Below are positions 39,313 through 49,300 of a DNA stretch of 64,000 bases, in pieces. The translations under genes and the position numbers were made by a program. A model generated the notes under the pieces. That model was not told the origin of the DNA, did no database searches, and saw nothing but the letters and a program-made list of their open reading frames with translations. This stretch comes from an uncultured Peptostreptococcaceae bacterium (GTDB lineage: Bacteria > Bacillota > Clostridia > Peptostreptococcales > Peptostreptococcaceae): assembly GCA_947072565.1 (NCBI GenBank), contig CAMTIM010000025.1:1-64000 (forward strand). Reading direction: 5' to 3'. Each line of letters starts with the position of its first letter. Within the stretch, counting starts at the first letter, position 1.

Positions 39313-39325
39313 TATATTCTCTTTA

Positions 39326-40936
39326 CTATTTCATAAGGTTAAATTTTTTAAGTAATTTATAAATTTTCTGACCTTTTGGCATAGTTAATACTTCATCTCT
39401 TCTAATTCCACCTATGAATATTATTACTAATCCATAAATAGCCGCTCCTACACATATTGCAACAACTGTAGCTATTTTACTACCTATTATTCCTGCAAAT
39501 AGTCCATAGCTTAATTTAACAGCTATAAACATAGTTATAACAGATATTAATGGTTTTATAATAAATTCTTTAGGTGAAAATCTTATATTCATAGCTTTTT
39601 TCACATAAATAATTTCAATAAGAGCTGCAACTAAGTAAGCTGTTACTGTACCAAGTGCAGAACCAAAAACATTTATTTCTGGTATTCCAGTTAATGTATA
39701 ACTTATTATTACTTTAAATACCATACCTATAGATAAAGCTATAACTGGTATCATAGGTTTACCCATACCTTGAAGTACACCATTCATAGTTTGCATTAAT
39801 CCTAAGAATACAACACAAGGTGTAAGTACAAACAGTATTGTCCCTACTGTTGATGGTTCATTAGGATATAAAAGACTCATTATAGGCGTTGCTAATGAAG
39901 CAATACCAAATGCTGCTGGTAAAACCATTAATAGAGTAACCTTTATAGCACTCTTAGTATCTTTTCTTGCTTTTGCTTTGTTACCTATAGCATATGATTC
40001 TGATATAGAAGGTACTAAACTCATACTCATAGCTATTGTTATAACTGATGGTAAATTTATTATCGCCATTGCCATACCCGTTAATTGCCCGAACATTGAT
40101 AAAGCTTGGTCTGATGTAAATCCAGCTTCTGTTAATCTTCTAATAACTATCATGCTATCTATCATACCTACTAAAGGCATAACTGATGCACCTATTGTTA
40201 TAGGTATCGCAACTACTAATAATTTCTTTAATATTCTACCAACAGTTTCATCTTTGAAATGTTGGCTCGCTTTTTTCTCTGCTTTACGTTGTTTTCTCTC
40301 ACCAATATATATCGTTACTAAATAAATTGTAGATGCTATAGAACCCACAGTAGCTCCTGCTATAGCTCCTGCTGCTCCTAATTCTGATCCATAACTATTC
40401 ATTAAAAAATATGCTAATCCTAAACCTAATATAACTCTAAAAAATTGCTCACTTATCTGAGATATTGCAATTTTAGTCATTTCTTTTTTACCTTGGAAAT
40501 ATCCTCTATAAGAAGACATCATTGGCACAAATAAAAGCGCCGGAGCAATTGCTAACATTGCATAATATGCATCTGGATTATGCATTGATTTTACTATGTA
40601 TTTAGCTCCAAAGAAGAATATACAAAATGCTACTAATCCTGTAATAAATAAAACAGTATATGATATTTTGAATATTTTATGTACTCCCTTGTAATCACCA
40701 ATTGCATTTTTTTCAGAAACTAGCTTAGCAAGCGCAGTTGGAAAACCTGCTGTTGCTAAAGTTAAAAACAAGGTATACACAGGGTATACTGCTTGATAAT
40801 ATCCCATTCCCTTTGCTCCAATTAGATTTCCAAGAGGTATTCTAAAAAATGCACCCATTATTTTTACTATTATACCTGCCATTCCAAGTATAAGAGCACC
40901 TTTTAAAAACGAGTCTTTATTCTTGTTATTATTCAT
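39326..40936 (-). CDS. SpoVB/MurJ-type lipid flippase (YabM)
   Basis: A 536-aa membrane protein of the MOP/MVF exporter superfamily with about 14 transmembrane helices. Its start (FLKGALILGMAGIIVKIMGA) is typical of the SpoVB/MurJ/YabM group, which flips lipid-linked cell-wall or cortex precursors. It has the position of yabM in B. subtilis (spoVT-yabM-yabN). Whether it serves vegetative wall or spore cortex synthesis is open. TGGAGGTTAG precedes ATG 40936. Confidence 0.9.
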   Translation of the reverse strand: MNNNKNKDSFLKGALILGMAGIIVKIMGAFFRIPLGNLIGAKGMGYYQAVYPVYTLFLTLATAGFPTALAKLVSEKNAIGDYKGVHKIFKISYTVLFITGLVAFCIFFFGAKYIVKSMHNPDAYYAMLAIAPALLFVPMMSSYRGYFQGKKEMTKIAISQISEQFFRVILGLGLAYFLMNSYGSELGAAGAIAGATVGSIASTIYLVTIYIGERKQRKAEKKASQHFKDETVGRILKKLLVVAIPITIGASVMPLVGMIDSMIVIRRLTEAGFTSDQALSMFGQLTGMAMAIINLPSVITIAMSMSLVPSISESYAIGNKAKARKDTKSAIKVTLLMVLPAAFGIASLATPIMSLLYPNEPSTVGTILFVLTPCVVFLGLMQTMNGVLQGMGKPMIPVIALSIGMVFKVIISYTLTGIPEINVFGSALGTVTAYLVAALIEIIYVKKAMNIRFSPKEFIIKPLISVITMFIAVKLSYGLFAGIIGSKIATVVAICVGAAIYGLVIIFIGGIRRDEVLTMPKGQKIYKLLKKFNLMK

Positions 40937-41017
40937 AACTAACCTCCATTTGATTTATATAACAAACTTTAATATATCATATATTCAATGGTATGTTCAA
41001 TATATTACTACAAAATG

Positions 41018-41043
41018 TAAAAAGACCCTAAATTTAGGGTCTT
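41018..41043 (-). terminator. Intrinsic terminator after spoVT
   Basis: AAGACCCTAAA (41022-41032) and TTTAGGGTCTT (41033-41043) form a stem followed by TTTTT on the minus strand, about 14 bp past the spoVT stop. Confidence 0.9.
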
Positions 41044-41056
41044 GGATTTGAAACAA

Positions 41057-41596
41057 TTATTGAACTTGTTTTCCTAGGAAGTTTGCTGCTATTTTTAATA
41101 TTTTTTCTTCTGCTTCCTCTATGTTTTCTGAATCTTTTGATACTAGTATTATAGAACCTATACAGTCACCTGATGCACTTATTATTGGCATTATTATTTG
41201 TTTTGCATATTCCATAGCATCATCTTTGTATATAGGTAATAATTTACTATCTTTAAAATGCTTTATTTCTCTGTTTTCTATTAATGCTTCTAACTCGTCG
41301 CTTATACTTTTTTCTTTGTAATCTTTTTTAGGTAATTTAGAAACTGTTATTATTGAATCTAAGTCTGTTACTGCTACTCCACATCCTAAAATTTCTCCTA
41401 AAGTTTCTGTATATTCTTGAGAGAATTCATTTAATTCTCCTATTGGTGAATATTTTTTAAGAATTACTTCTCCATCTTTAGCTGTAAATATTTCAAGTGG
41501 ATCTCCTTCTCTAATTCTTAAAGTTTTTCTTATTTCTTTAGGAATAACAACTCTTCCTAGATCATCTATTCTTCTAACTATCCCTGTCGCTCTCAT
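41057..41596 (-). CDS. spoVT: Stage V sporulation regulator SpoVT
   Basis: A 179-aa transcription factor of the forespore. An AbrB-type swapped-hairpin DNA-binding domain is at the N-terminus (TGIVRRIDDLGRVVIPKEIR), and a GAF-like domain is at the C-terminus (about 55-175). In B. subtilis it tunes sigma-G genes and is made under sigma-G. ATGGAGGG precedes ATG 41596. It has its own terminator and is not part of the mfd-prsA transcript. Confidence 0.95.
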   Translation of the reverse strand: MRATGIVRRIDDLGRVVIPKEIRKTLRIREGDPLEIFTAKDGEVILKKYSPIGELNEFSQEYTETLGEILGCGVAVTDLDSIITVSKLPKKDYKEKSISDELEALIENREIKHFKDSKLLPIYKDDAMEYAKQIIMPIISASGDCIGSIILVSKDSENIEEAEEKILKIAANFLGKQVQ

Positions 41597-41653
41597 ATAT
41601 AATTTATCCCTCCATTAGTAACTTTAGGATTATTTTTACCAATGATAAGAAAA

Positions 41654-41702
41654 ATATGCAAAAAAAGCTATGTATTAGTTAAAATAACTTTTTTTGCATA
41701 TT
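41654..41702 (-). terminator. Intrinsic terminator after prsA
   Basis: ATATGCAAAAAAAG (41654-41667) and CTTTTTTTGCATAT (41688-41701) form a 14-bp stem with a long A/T-rich loop, about 20 bp past the prsA stop. Confidence 0.75.
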
Positions 41703-41722
41703 TATTGGACTTTATTTTATTT

Positions 41723-42724
41723 TTATAACTTTACTTTTTTTATAGCATCTTCATTTTTTTCTACTTTAGCTTCACTTGAAAGTTTCTTTATTTGTTGTTC
41801 AAGTTTAGTACTTAATAAAGTAGTTTTTATTGAATCCTTAACTTTTTCATAAGGCACTTGCTCGTTCACTTTATCTGTAAGCTTTATTATATGATATCCA
41901 TATTGAGACTCTACTATGTCAGATATTTGTCCAACTTTTAAAGAATATGCTGCTTTTTCAAATTCTGGAACCATTTTACCTTTTCCAAAGAACCCTAAAT
42001 CTCCACCTTTACTTGCAGATCCATCATCAGAATATTTTTTTGCCAACTCTGCAAATTCTTCTCCTGCTTTAGCTTTTTTAAGTGCTTCTTCTGCTTTCTT
42101 TTTAGCTTCTTTTTTCTTATCTTCAGAAACAGGTTTGTTATTTTTATCTACTGTAGATATTAATATATGTGATGCTTTAACTTCATCTTTGTAGTACTCT
42201 TTTTTATGATCTTCATAATATTTTTTCATTTCTTCATCTGAAATTTTTGCATTTTTTTCAAAATTATTTTTATAATTTTGAAGAACTAAATCTTGTTCTT
42301 GTTGATTTTTTAAATATTCATCATCTATTCCTATTTTTTCTAAGTTCTTCTTATATTGTGCATCAGAATCAATATTTTTCTTTAATTCTTTAAATTTCTT
42401 GTCTACTTCTTCTTTAGAAGGTATTAACTTTTCTTTCTTAGCTTGGTCATATATAACTTGTGCATCTATTATTTGTTGAACCATCATATCTTTAAATTTA
42501 TCTTTATATTTTACTCCTTTTTCTACTTCTGTATCCCAAATTTCTGGACCATACATAGATTCTACTGATTGTTTATATAAACCTAACGTTTTTTCATAAT
42601 AACTAGTAGTTATTTCTTTTCCATTTACAGTTACTACTGCTTCTTCCCCCTTTTTACTGCTCCCACAAGCAGTCATAGATAAGCCTAATAAAATAGACAC
42701 CGCTACTGACATTATTTTTTTCAA
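41723..42724 (-). CDS. prsA: PrsA-type foldase lipoprotein (PpiC parvulin)
   Basis: A 333-aa lipoprotein that helps fold exported proteins. The signal peptide has a lipobox (MTAC) with Cys20. SurA-like N-domains flank a parvulin peptidyl-prolyl isomerase domain (about 180-285: VKASHILIS, then GGDLGFFGKGKMVPEFE and YGYHIIKL). It starts at TTG 42724 after AAAGGGTG. It follows mfd by about 30 bp and ends at a terminator. Confidence 0.92.
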   Translation of the reverse strand: MKKIMSVAVSILLGLSMTACGSSKKGEEAVVTVNGKEITTSYYEKTLGLYKQSVESMYGPEIWDTEVEKGVKYKDKFKDMMVQQIIDAQVIYDQAKKEKLIPSKEEVDKKFKELKKNIDSDAQYKKNLEKIGIDDEYLKNQQEQDLVLQNYKNNFEKNAKISDEEMKKYYEDHKKEYYKDEVKASHILISTVDKNNKPVSEDKKKEAKKKAEEALKKAKAGEEFAELAKKYSDDGSASKGGDLGFFGKGKMVPEFEKAAYSLKVGQISDIVESQYGYHIIKLTDKVNEQVPYEKVKDSIKTTLLSTKLEQQIKKLSSEAKVEKNEDAIKKVKL

Positions 42725-42753
42725 AATATAAACACCCTTTCCTAATTGTTTAG

Positions 42754-45700
42754 TTATTTTACACTACACATTTTTTCTAGTAATTCTTCCAATTCTACAA
42801 CTATATTATACCCTATTTTTTCCTTTGTTTTGTATCTAGTTGTAGGTATTAGTAATATTTCATCCTTAAGCTGTCTAACTTTTTCTATTTTTAGTATTTT
42901 ACATAAAGTTTTTATATATGCAATCTTTAGTAAAGATTGTACAGCTTTAGGTATATCAGAGAATCTATCTTCTAATTCATCTTGCACTTCTTTCATATCT
43001 TCTTTTGATTCTATAGATGCTATTTTTTTATACATTTCTATTTTAATTAACTCATCATCTATATAACTATCCGGAATATATGCATTTACACTTAAATCTA
43101 TTTCTACATCTATATCATCAAGAATAACTTCACCCTTAACCTTTTTAATAGCTTCATTTAACATTTTTACATATAAATCATATCCTATAATAGCCATATG
43201 TCCATGCTGTTGAGAACCAAGTATATTTCCAGCCCCTCTTATTTCAAGGTCCCTCATAGCTATTTTAAATCCTGAACCAAACTCTGTAAATTCTCTTATG
43301 GCCTTTAATCTTTTTTCTGCTATTTCACTAAGAACCTTGTCTTTTTCATACATTAAATAAGCATAACCTTGTCTAGAACTTCTTCCTACTCTACCTCTTA
43401 ATTGATAAAGTTGTGCAAGTCCCATCTTATCTGCATTATACACAATCATAGTATTAGCATTTGAAATATCCATACCTGTTTCTATTATAGTTGTGCAAAC
43501 TAATACGTTATATTCTTTATTTAAAAATCCTAATATTATATTTTCCAAATCTTTAGATGTCATTCTACCATGTGCAACAGCTACCCTAGCATCTGGAATT
43601 AATCGTTTCACCATGCTTGCCATTTCTTCTATATTCTCTACTCTGTTATATACAAAGAATACCTGTCCGCCTCTAGCTAATTCTCTTTCTATCTCATCTT
43701 GTATTATACTTTCCTTACCTTCTGTAACATAAGTTATAACAGGATGTCTTTCTTGAGGAGGTTCTTCTATAACACTCATATCTCTTATCCCACTTAAAGA
43801 CATATGTAGAGTTCTTGGAATAGGCGTTGCTGATAATGTAAGAACATCAACCGTTGATTTTATTTTTTTAAGTGATTCTTTGTGTCTAACCCCAAATCTT
43901 TGTTCCTCATCTATCACTACTAAACCTAAGTTAGGTATGTTTATATCCTTAGATACAATTCTATGTGTACCTATTAATACATCCACTAAACCTTTTTTAG
44001 TATCTTCTATAATTTGTTTTTGTTGTTTAGGAGTTTTAAATCTACTTAACACTTCTACTCTTATTGGGTAGCTTTCAAATCTTTCCTTAAATGTATTGTA
44101 ATGCTGCTGAGCCAAAATTGTGGTAGGAACTAATACTGCAACTTGCTTTTGCTCCATACAAGCCTTAAATACTGCTCTTATAGCTACTTCAGTCTTACCA
44201 TATCCAACATCTCCACAAATAAGTCTGTCCATTACTTTACTTGATTCCATATCTTTTTTAGTTTCTTCTATTGCCTTTAGCTGATCATCAGTTTCTTGAT
44301 GTGGGAATAAAGACTCAAATTCACTTTGCCATGGAGTATCTTTTTCAAACTTGTATCCTTTTATCTTTTCTCTTTTTGCATAAAGCTCTATAAGGTCTTT
44401 AGTCATATCTTCTATTTCTTTTTTAACCTTAGCTTTCGCCTTTGTCCACTCACTACTACCTAATTTATTTAATTTTACTTTATCTTCTTCAACACCTATA
44501 TATTTTTGGACCTTATCCATTTGGTCTATTGGTACATATAAGTTATCTCCACCATGATAAACTATCTTCATATAATCTTTTTTTATAGCATTTACAGTTA
44601 TTTGTTCTATACCTGTATATCTACCAACACCACTATTTTCATGAACAACATAATCACCAACATTTAAATCTAAGAATGAATCAATTTTCTTACCTTTTTT
44701 TTGTTTTTTAGCTTTAGAAGTCGATGTTCTCTTATGAACACCTATCATTTCATTGTCAGTTATTACTGCAAACTTTATAGATTTATACTCAAATCCACTA
44801 GTTATACGAGCTGGAGTAATAATAATTTGAGAAGACTTTATTTCTATATTTCTACTTTGAGATATAGTGCTTTCTAGTCCTAAATCTAGTAATTCTGAAT
44901 TTAATTTTTTAGCTCTATCTAAAGTGTTAGTAGCTAATACTAATTTATAACCATTATATTTTAATCTATTTAATTCATCTGCTAAACTATCAGATTTAGC
45001 ATTAAATGTTGGAATTTCTCTACACTCAAAATTAACTATAGACTTTACATCAAAATCATTTATAGGTTTTGGGAGTAATGTATTTAAAACCAATTTATTT
45101 TTAGACATTATAAATTCTAAATCGCTATAGTGATATAATAAATTCCCTTGATCTTTAAGAGCTAATCCTCTTTCAAGATTCAACTGATAGTTGTCTTTAA
45201 ATTCATTTATATAATTCTCACATCTCTCTTTAACTCTACTTATATCATTAACAAAAACTATTGCATCATCTTTTAAATATGTGAATAAGCTTTTATTTTC
45301 ATCTGTGTATACATAGTCGATATAATTTTCTACTCCCTGGAAATACGTTTTACTTTGTATCTTGTCTATACTTGAAAACACGTCTTCATTGGTATATTTA
45401 GTTGTATCACTTTTAATTCTATTAACACTATCCTCTGTCCTTTTAGGATATATAAATTCTCTTGATGGTGTTATAGAAAATTTCTTAATCTTCTCAATAG
45501 ATTTTTGAGTAAAAACATCAAAAATTCGTATAGATTCTATTTCGTCATCAAACAGCTCCATACGAATAGGATTGTTATATTCTAGTGAGAAAATATCTAT
45601 AATTCCCCCTCTAATACTGAATTGACCAAAACCTTCGATTTTGGAAACCCTTTCATATCCTAATGATACCAATGTATCACTTAACTCTTCTATTTTAAGA

Positions 45701-46140
45701 CTATCACCTATTTTATATGTAAATATATTTTCTAGTAATACATCTTTAGGTATATATTTTTTTAGTATTGCTTCAACAGATGTTACTAAAATCATATCTT
45801 TTCCTTTAGCTAATTTTAGTAATACCTTTAACTTTTTAGCTTCTTCATTTCTATCCTTTGCATCTAAATGATAAAAATAGATATCTTGGAAACCTAAATA
45901 ATCTACTTTATCTTTCATATAAAAACTTAAATCATCATATGCTTTTTTAGCTTCTAAATCACTACTGGCTATAAAGACTATTTGCCTAGATAGGTCCTTG
46001 AATATAGAATAAGCGATATGAGGTTTTTGCACTGGTAAAAGCCCATTAACTAGTAATGAGCCTTTGTTATTTTGTATGCAATTTATTACATCTTTATATT
46101 CTTTTGAATTTTGCAAAGGGTATACAAAAACGTCATTCAT
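42754..46140 (-). CDS. mfd: Transcription-repair coupling factor Mfd
   Basis: An ATP-dependent translocase that removes stalled RNA polymerase and recruits UvrA. Length is 1128 aa. In order: UvrB-homology region, RNA-polymerase-interaction domain (about 490-570), RecG-like helicase with Walker A GDVGYGKTEVA, VIDEEQRFGV and YQLRGRVGRSSRQGYAY, and the C-terminal TRCF domain. The start is ATG 46140 with AGAGGGG upstream; an ATG six codons earlier lies before that site. pth-mfd-spoVT matches B. subtilis. Confidence 0.97.
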   Translation of the reverse strand: MNDVFVYPLQNSKEYKDVINCIQNNKGSLLVNGLLPVQKPHIAYSIFKDLSRQIVFIASSDLEAKKAYDDLSFYMKDKVDYLGFQDIYFYHLDAKDRNEEAKKLKVLLKLAKGKDMILVTSVEAILKKYIPKDVLLENIFTYKIGDSLKIEELSDTLVSLGYERVSKIEGFGQFSIRGGIIDIFSLEYNNPIRMELFDDEIESIRIFDVFTQKSIEKIKKFSITPSREFIYPKRTEDSVNRIKSDTTKYTNEDVFSSIDKIQSKTYFQGVENYIDYVYTDENKSLFTYLKDDAIVFVNDISRVKERCENYINEFKDNYQLNLERGLALKDQGNLLYHYSDLEFIMSKNKLVLNTLLPKPINDFDVKSIVNFECREIPTFNAKSDSLADELNRLKYNGYKLVLATNTLDRAKKLNSELLDLGLESTISQSRNIEIKSSQIIITPARITSGFEYKSIKFAVITDNEMIGVHKRTSTSKAKKQKKGKKIDSFLDLNVGDYVVHENSGVGRYTGIEQITVNAIKKDYMKIVYHGGDNLYVPIDQMDKVQKYIGVEEDKVKLNKLGSSEWTKAKAKVKKEIEDMTKDLIELYAKREKIKGYKFEKDTPWQSEFESLFPHQETDDQLKAIEETKKDMESSKVMDRLICGDVGYGKTEVAIRAVFKACMEQKQVAVLVPTTILAQQHYNTFKERFESYPIRVEVLSRFKTPKQQKQIIEDTKKGLVDVLIGTHRIVSKDINIPNLGLVVIDEEQRFGVRHKESLKKIKSTVDVLTLSATPIPRTLHMSLSGIRDMSVIEEPPQERHPVITYVTEGKESIIQDEIERELARGGQVFFVYNRVENIEEMASMVKRLIPDARVAVAHGRMTSKDLENIILGFLNKEYNVLVCTTIIETGMDISNANTMIVYNADKMGLAQLYQLRGRVGRSSRQGYAYLMYEKDKVLSEIAEKRLKAIREFTEFGSGFKIAMRDLEIRGAGNILGSQQHGHMAIIGYDLYVKMLNEAIKKVKGEVILDDIDVEIDLSVNAYIPDSYIDDELIKIEMYKKIASIESKEDMKEVQDELEDRFSDIPKAVQSLLKIAYIKTLCKILKIEKVRQLKDEILLIPTTRYKTKEKIGYNIVVELEELLEKMCSVK

Positions 46141-46157
46141 ATATAATTCCCCTCTCA

Positions 46158-46718
46158 TTACCCGTTGTATTTGTTCATAGATATTTCTATATTTTCTCTT
46201 ATTATGGTGTCAACTGCACGATACGCTTTTTCAAGCCCATTTTCTAAGTCTATAGCTTCTTCTTTTCTAAATTTCGAAAGAACAAAGTCAGCTAAATCTT
46301 GTCCTGGTCTTGGCTTAGATACACCAACTCTTACTCTTGGAAAATCTGTTGAACCTAAACACTTTGTAATAGATCTCATTCCATTATGAGTTCCACCACT
46401 TCCTTTTGTTCTAATTCTTAATTTACCAACATCCAAATCGATATCATCGTACACTACTATTATATTGCTTAAGTCTACTTTATAATATTGATATATATCT
46501 ATTAAAGTTTCTCCACTTAAATTCATATATGTTTGTGGTTTAACTAATAAAACTTTTTCAGACCCAATTCTACCTTCTCCAATTAAAGCCTTATGTTTTA
46601 TCTTCGTCACGGATATGTCATATTCCTTTGCTAAAATATCGATAACGTTAAAACCGACGTTATGTCTTGTTTTATCGTATTGTTTTCCTGGATTTCCTAA
46701 CCCTACTACTATATACAT
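46158..46718 (-). CDS. pth: Peptidyl-tRNA hydrolase
   Basis: Releases tRNA from peptidyl-tRNA dropped by ribosomes. Length is 186 aa. The active-site His lies in [19 protein letters not shown]; the conserved GGTHNGMRS and [13 protein letters not shown] follow. AAAGGAGGAG precedes ATG 46718. It begins 12 bp after pilD2 and its ribosome binding site overlaps that gene's end, so pilus operon transcription may run into it. Confidence 0.96.
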   Translation of the reverse strand: MYIVVGLGNPGKQYDKTRHNVGFNVIDILAKEYDISVTKIKHKALIGEGRIGSEKVLLVKPQTYMNLSGETLIDIYQYYKVDLSNIIVVYDDIDLDVGKLRIRTKGSGGTHNGMRSITKCLGSTDFPRVRVGVSKPRPGQDLADFVLSKFRKEEAIDLENGLEKAYRAVDTIIRENIEISMNKYNG

Positions 46719-46730
46719 TTTTCTCCTCCT

Positions 46731-47360
46731 TTAATTACTTATTATGTCAAAGTATATTTTTAATATATCATAATTGGTTAACATTATTGTTATTGTTGCC
46801 AATGATATAAATGGTGCAAATGGTATTTTTCTTATTTTATCACGTTTTAATAAAAGTATATACATACAGTATATAAACCCCATAACATAAGATAAGTATA
46901 TAAGATAAGTCACATAATTATGACCTAACGCAAAACAACATAAGCCGTATAAGCCTATGTCTCCTTTTCCTAGTCCTTTTGTCACAACTGACAATATATA
47001 TGGTATCATAAGTCCTATAACTAATCCTAATATATGACTTAATGCATCGGTTTCTCTATTTATTGTTATTAGAAAAATTACTCCTTGGACTATTATACCA
47101 CTAAGTACTGTCATATTATATATGTATATAGTATGATAATCTATTATTGAAATTATTATTATAAACGGTATCAATGACAGATACTTTATAGATTCTACAT
47201 TTAATCCATATTTATAATAAATTAACATCATTGATGATATACTTGCTAGATAAATTATTATTGTGTTTATTTTGTTTTTATTTATTTCATCACATATTTT
47301 GTATAATTGCTTATTGCATATATGAGCTATTATTACTGAAGTTATTATTATATAAATCAT
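46731..47360 (-). CDS. pilD2: Prepilin peptidase-like protein, catalytic domain only (PilD2)
   Basis: A 209-aa membrane protein of the A24 aspartic peptidase family. Two catalytic aspartates are visible: Asp74 in SIIDYHT and Asp134 in GLGKGDIGLYG. It lacks the N-terminal domain with the CxxC pairs that does N-methylation in full prepilin peptidases. It is last in the pilus operon, at the place of pilD2 in C. difficile. No good ribosome binding site precedes ATG 47360. Confidence 0.85.
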   Translation of the reverse strand: MIYIIITSVIIAHICNKQLYKICDEINKNKINTIIIYLASISSMMLIYYKYGLNVESIKYLSLIPFIIIISIIDYHTIYIYNMTVLSGIIVQGVIFLITINRETDALSHILGLVIGLMIPYILSVVTKGLGKGDIGLYGLCCFALGHNYVTYLIYLSYVMGFIYCMYILLLKRDKIRKIPFAPFISLATITIMLTNYDILKIYFDIISN

Positions 47361-47420
47361 ATTTTTATAAATAATAGCAGGGTTATTTTAATTATTAACC
47401 CTACTGTATATATTTAATCA

Positions 47421-48197
47421 TTAAAATAAGTTTACGTACCAATTTATTATATTAGTTCCACATAAAACAGTTATTAATGCACCTACTGATATAAATGGTC
47501 CATAAGGTATCATAGAATCATATTTTTTCTTTTTCCTCTTACTGCTTATTATGTTGAATATCCCGTAAATAGCTCCAGCATATACGCTTAAAAGTATTGT
47601 TAATAAACCACACTTAGTCCCTAAAAACAAACCTATCATGGTGAATAATTTAATATCTCCTCCGCCCATAACATCTTTTTTAACTACTAATTCTATTAAG
47701 TAAATTAATATTAACATACCTCCACCACATGCTGCGGCTCCTATTAAACTTTCTTTAACTCCAATACCTTCTCCAAACATATTAAATACTAATACAACCA
47801 TACATCCAAAAACTATTAGTTCATCTGGTATTATATAATGATCTATATCTATGAAAGTTATGATTATAAGTAGTGATATTAGTATTAAATAATATAATGT
47901 TATTACATCATACCCATACTTATTGTATATTAATACAAATAAAAAACCTGTTAATAACTCTACTAAAGCATATCTTGATGATATTTTTTTTCCGCAATAC
48001 CTACATTTGCCTTTTAGTAAACTCCAACTTAATATTGGAACTAAATCTATTGATTTTAGTCTAGTATTGCAATTATAACAATGTGAAGGTGGATTAACTA
48101 TTGATTTTTTTTCTGGTATTCTAAAAATACAAACATTAAAAAAACTACCAAAAGTTATTCCCATTATAAATGATACCACTGTAAAATATATATCCAT
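47421..48197 (-). CDS. pilD1: Prepilin leader peptidase/N-methyltransferase
   Basis: Cleaves the leader of type IV prepilins and methylates the new N-terminus. Length is 258 aa, about eight transmembrane segments. The methylase-domain Cys pairs are complete: Cys40, Cys43, Cys65 and Cys68 (CYNC, CRYC). The catalytic Asp117 lies in FIDIDHYIIPDE and Asp181 in MGGGDIK. AGGAGATAG precedes ATG 48197, 1 bp after pilT. Confidence 0.94.
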   Translation of the reverse strand: MDIYFTVVSFIMGITFGSFFNVCIFRIPEKKSIVNPPSHCYNCNTRLKSIDLVPILSWSLLKGKCRYCGKKISSRYALVELLTGFLFVLIYNKYGYDVITLYYLILISLLIIITFIDIDHYIIPDELIVFGCMVVLVFNMFGEGIGVKESLIGAAACGGGMLILIYLIELVVKKDVMGGGDIKLFTMIGLFLGTKCGLLTILLSVYAGAIYGIFNIISSKRKKKKYDSMIPYGPFISVGALITVLCGTNIINWYVNLF

Positions 48198-48198
48198 A

Positions 48199-49260
48199 TT
48201 AATATCTATCTCCTACCAATTTGCTAGTATATTCATAATCTGTACATCTACTTAGTGCACTTTCTCTAGAAATTTTTCCTTGTTTATACATATTTACTAA
48301 CTCATTATCCATAGATTGCATTCCAAACTTAGACCCTGTTTGTATTATATTAGGTATTTGATAAATTTTACCTTCTCTTATTAAATTCCTTATAGCAGGA
48401 TTAGGTATCATAATTTCAAGAGCTGCTACCCTAGAACTTCCATCATAAGTTGGAATTAATTGTTGTGATATAACTCCCTCACACACAGTAGATAACTGTG
48501 TTCTTATCTGTTGTTGTTGCTCTGACGGAAACATATCTATTATTCTATCTATTGTTTTAGCTGCTCCAACCGTATGTAGTGTAGAAAAAACTAAATGTCC
48601 AGTTTCCGCTGCTGTCAGTGCAATAGATATTGTCTCTTTATCTCTCATCTCTCCTATTAAAATAACATCTGGATCTTGACGTAATATAGCTCTTAATGCG
48701 GAGTTAAAGCTTTCAGTATCTTTTCCTATTTCTCTTTGATTTATTATACACATTTTATGCTTATGAACATATTCTATAGGATCCTCTAGTGTTATAATAT
48801 GCTTTTGCTGGTTAGCGTTTATTATATCTAATATACTTGCTAATGTTGTACTTTTACCGCTTCCTGTAGGCCCTGTAACCAATACTAAACCTTTATGTTT
48901 TTCGGATATTTTTTTTAATATATCTGGCAATCCTAGACTATCAAAAGATGGTATCTCAGATGATATAGTTCTTATAGCTATTGCATATTTTCCTCTTTGC
49001 CTATATGAATTTATCCTAAATCTCTCTCCACTGTCTAAGTGAGCTGAAAAATCAGCTTCTCCATATTCCTCTATTTTCTTAAAATTTTTCTCACCAGCTA
49101 ATTCTCTTGCCATGTTTTTAGTATCTTCATCTGTCAATATATGCTCTGTTAAATTTTCAAACTTACCGCTACACCTAGCTATCGCAGGACTATCTACTGT
49201 TATATGTATATCTGATGCATTCATATCTATTGCTTTTTTTAGCAAATCAAATATATTCAT
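48199..49260 (-). CDS. pilT: Pilus retraction ATPase PilT
   Basis: A hexameric ATPase that drives pilus disassembly. Length is 353 aa. Walker A GPTGSGKS lies at 130-137; the Asp box (RQDPDVILIGEMRD), His box (GHLVFSTLHT) and the PilT C-terminal AIRNLIREGK (the AIRNLIRE signature that separates PilT from PilB) are present. AAGGAGAT precedes ATG 49260. Confidence 0.96.
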   Translation of the reverse strand: MNIFDLLKKAIDMNASDIHITVDSPAIARCSGKFENLTEHILTDEDTKNMARELAGEKNFKKIEEYGEADFSAHLDSGERFRINSYRQRGKYAIAIRTISSEIPSFDSLGLPDILKKISEKHKGLVLVTGPTGSGKSTTLASILDIINANQQKHIITLEDPIEYVHKHKMCIINQREIGKDTESFNSALRAILRQDPDVILIGEMRDKETISIALTAAETGHLVFSTLHTVGAAKTIDRIIDMFPSEQQQQIRTQLSTVCEGVISQQLIPTYDGSSRVAALEIMIPNPAIRNLIREGKIYQIPNIIQTGSKFGMQSMDNELVNMYKQGKISRESALSRCTDYEYTSKLVGDRY

Positions 49261-49300
49261 TTTTTATCTCCTTACTATATTTGTTAAAATATAACTAATA

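Noticed and set aside
41597-41653. Sigma-G promoter for spoVT
   Set aside because: A GCATA element is present, but no acceptable -10 (CATNNTA) lies at the right distance.
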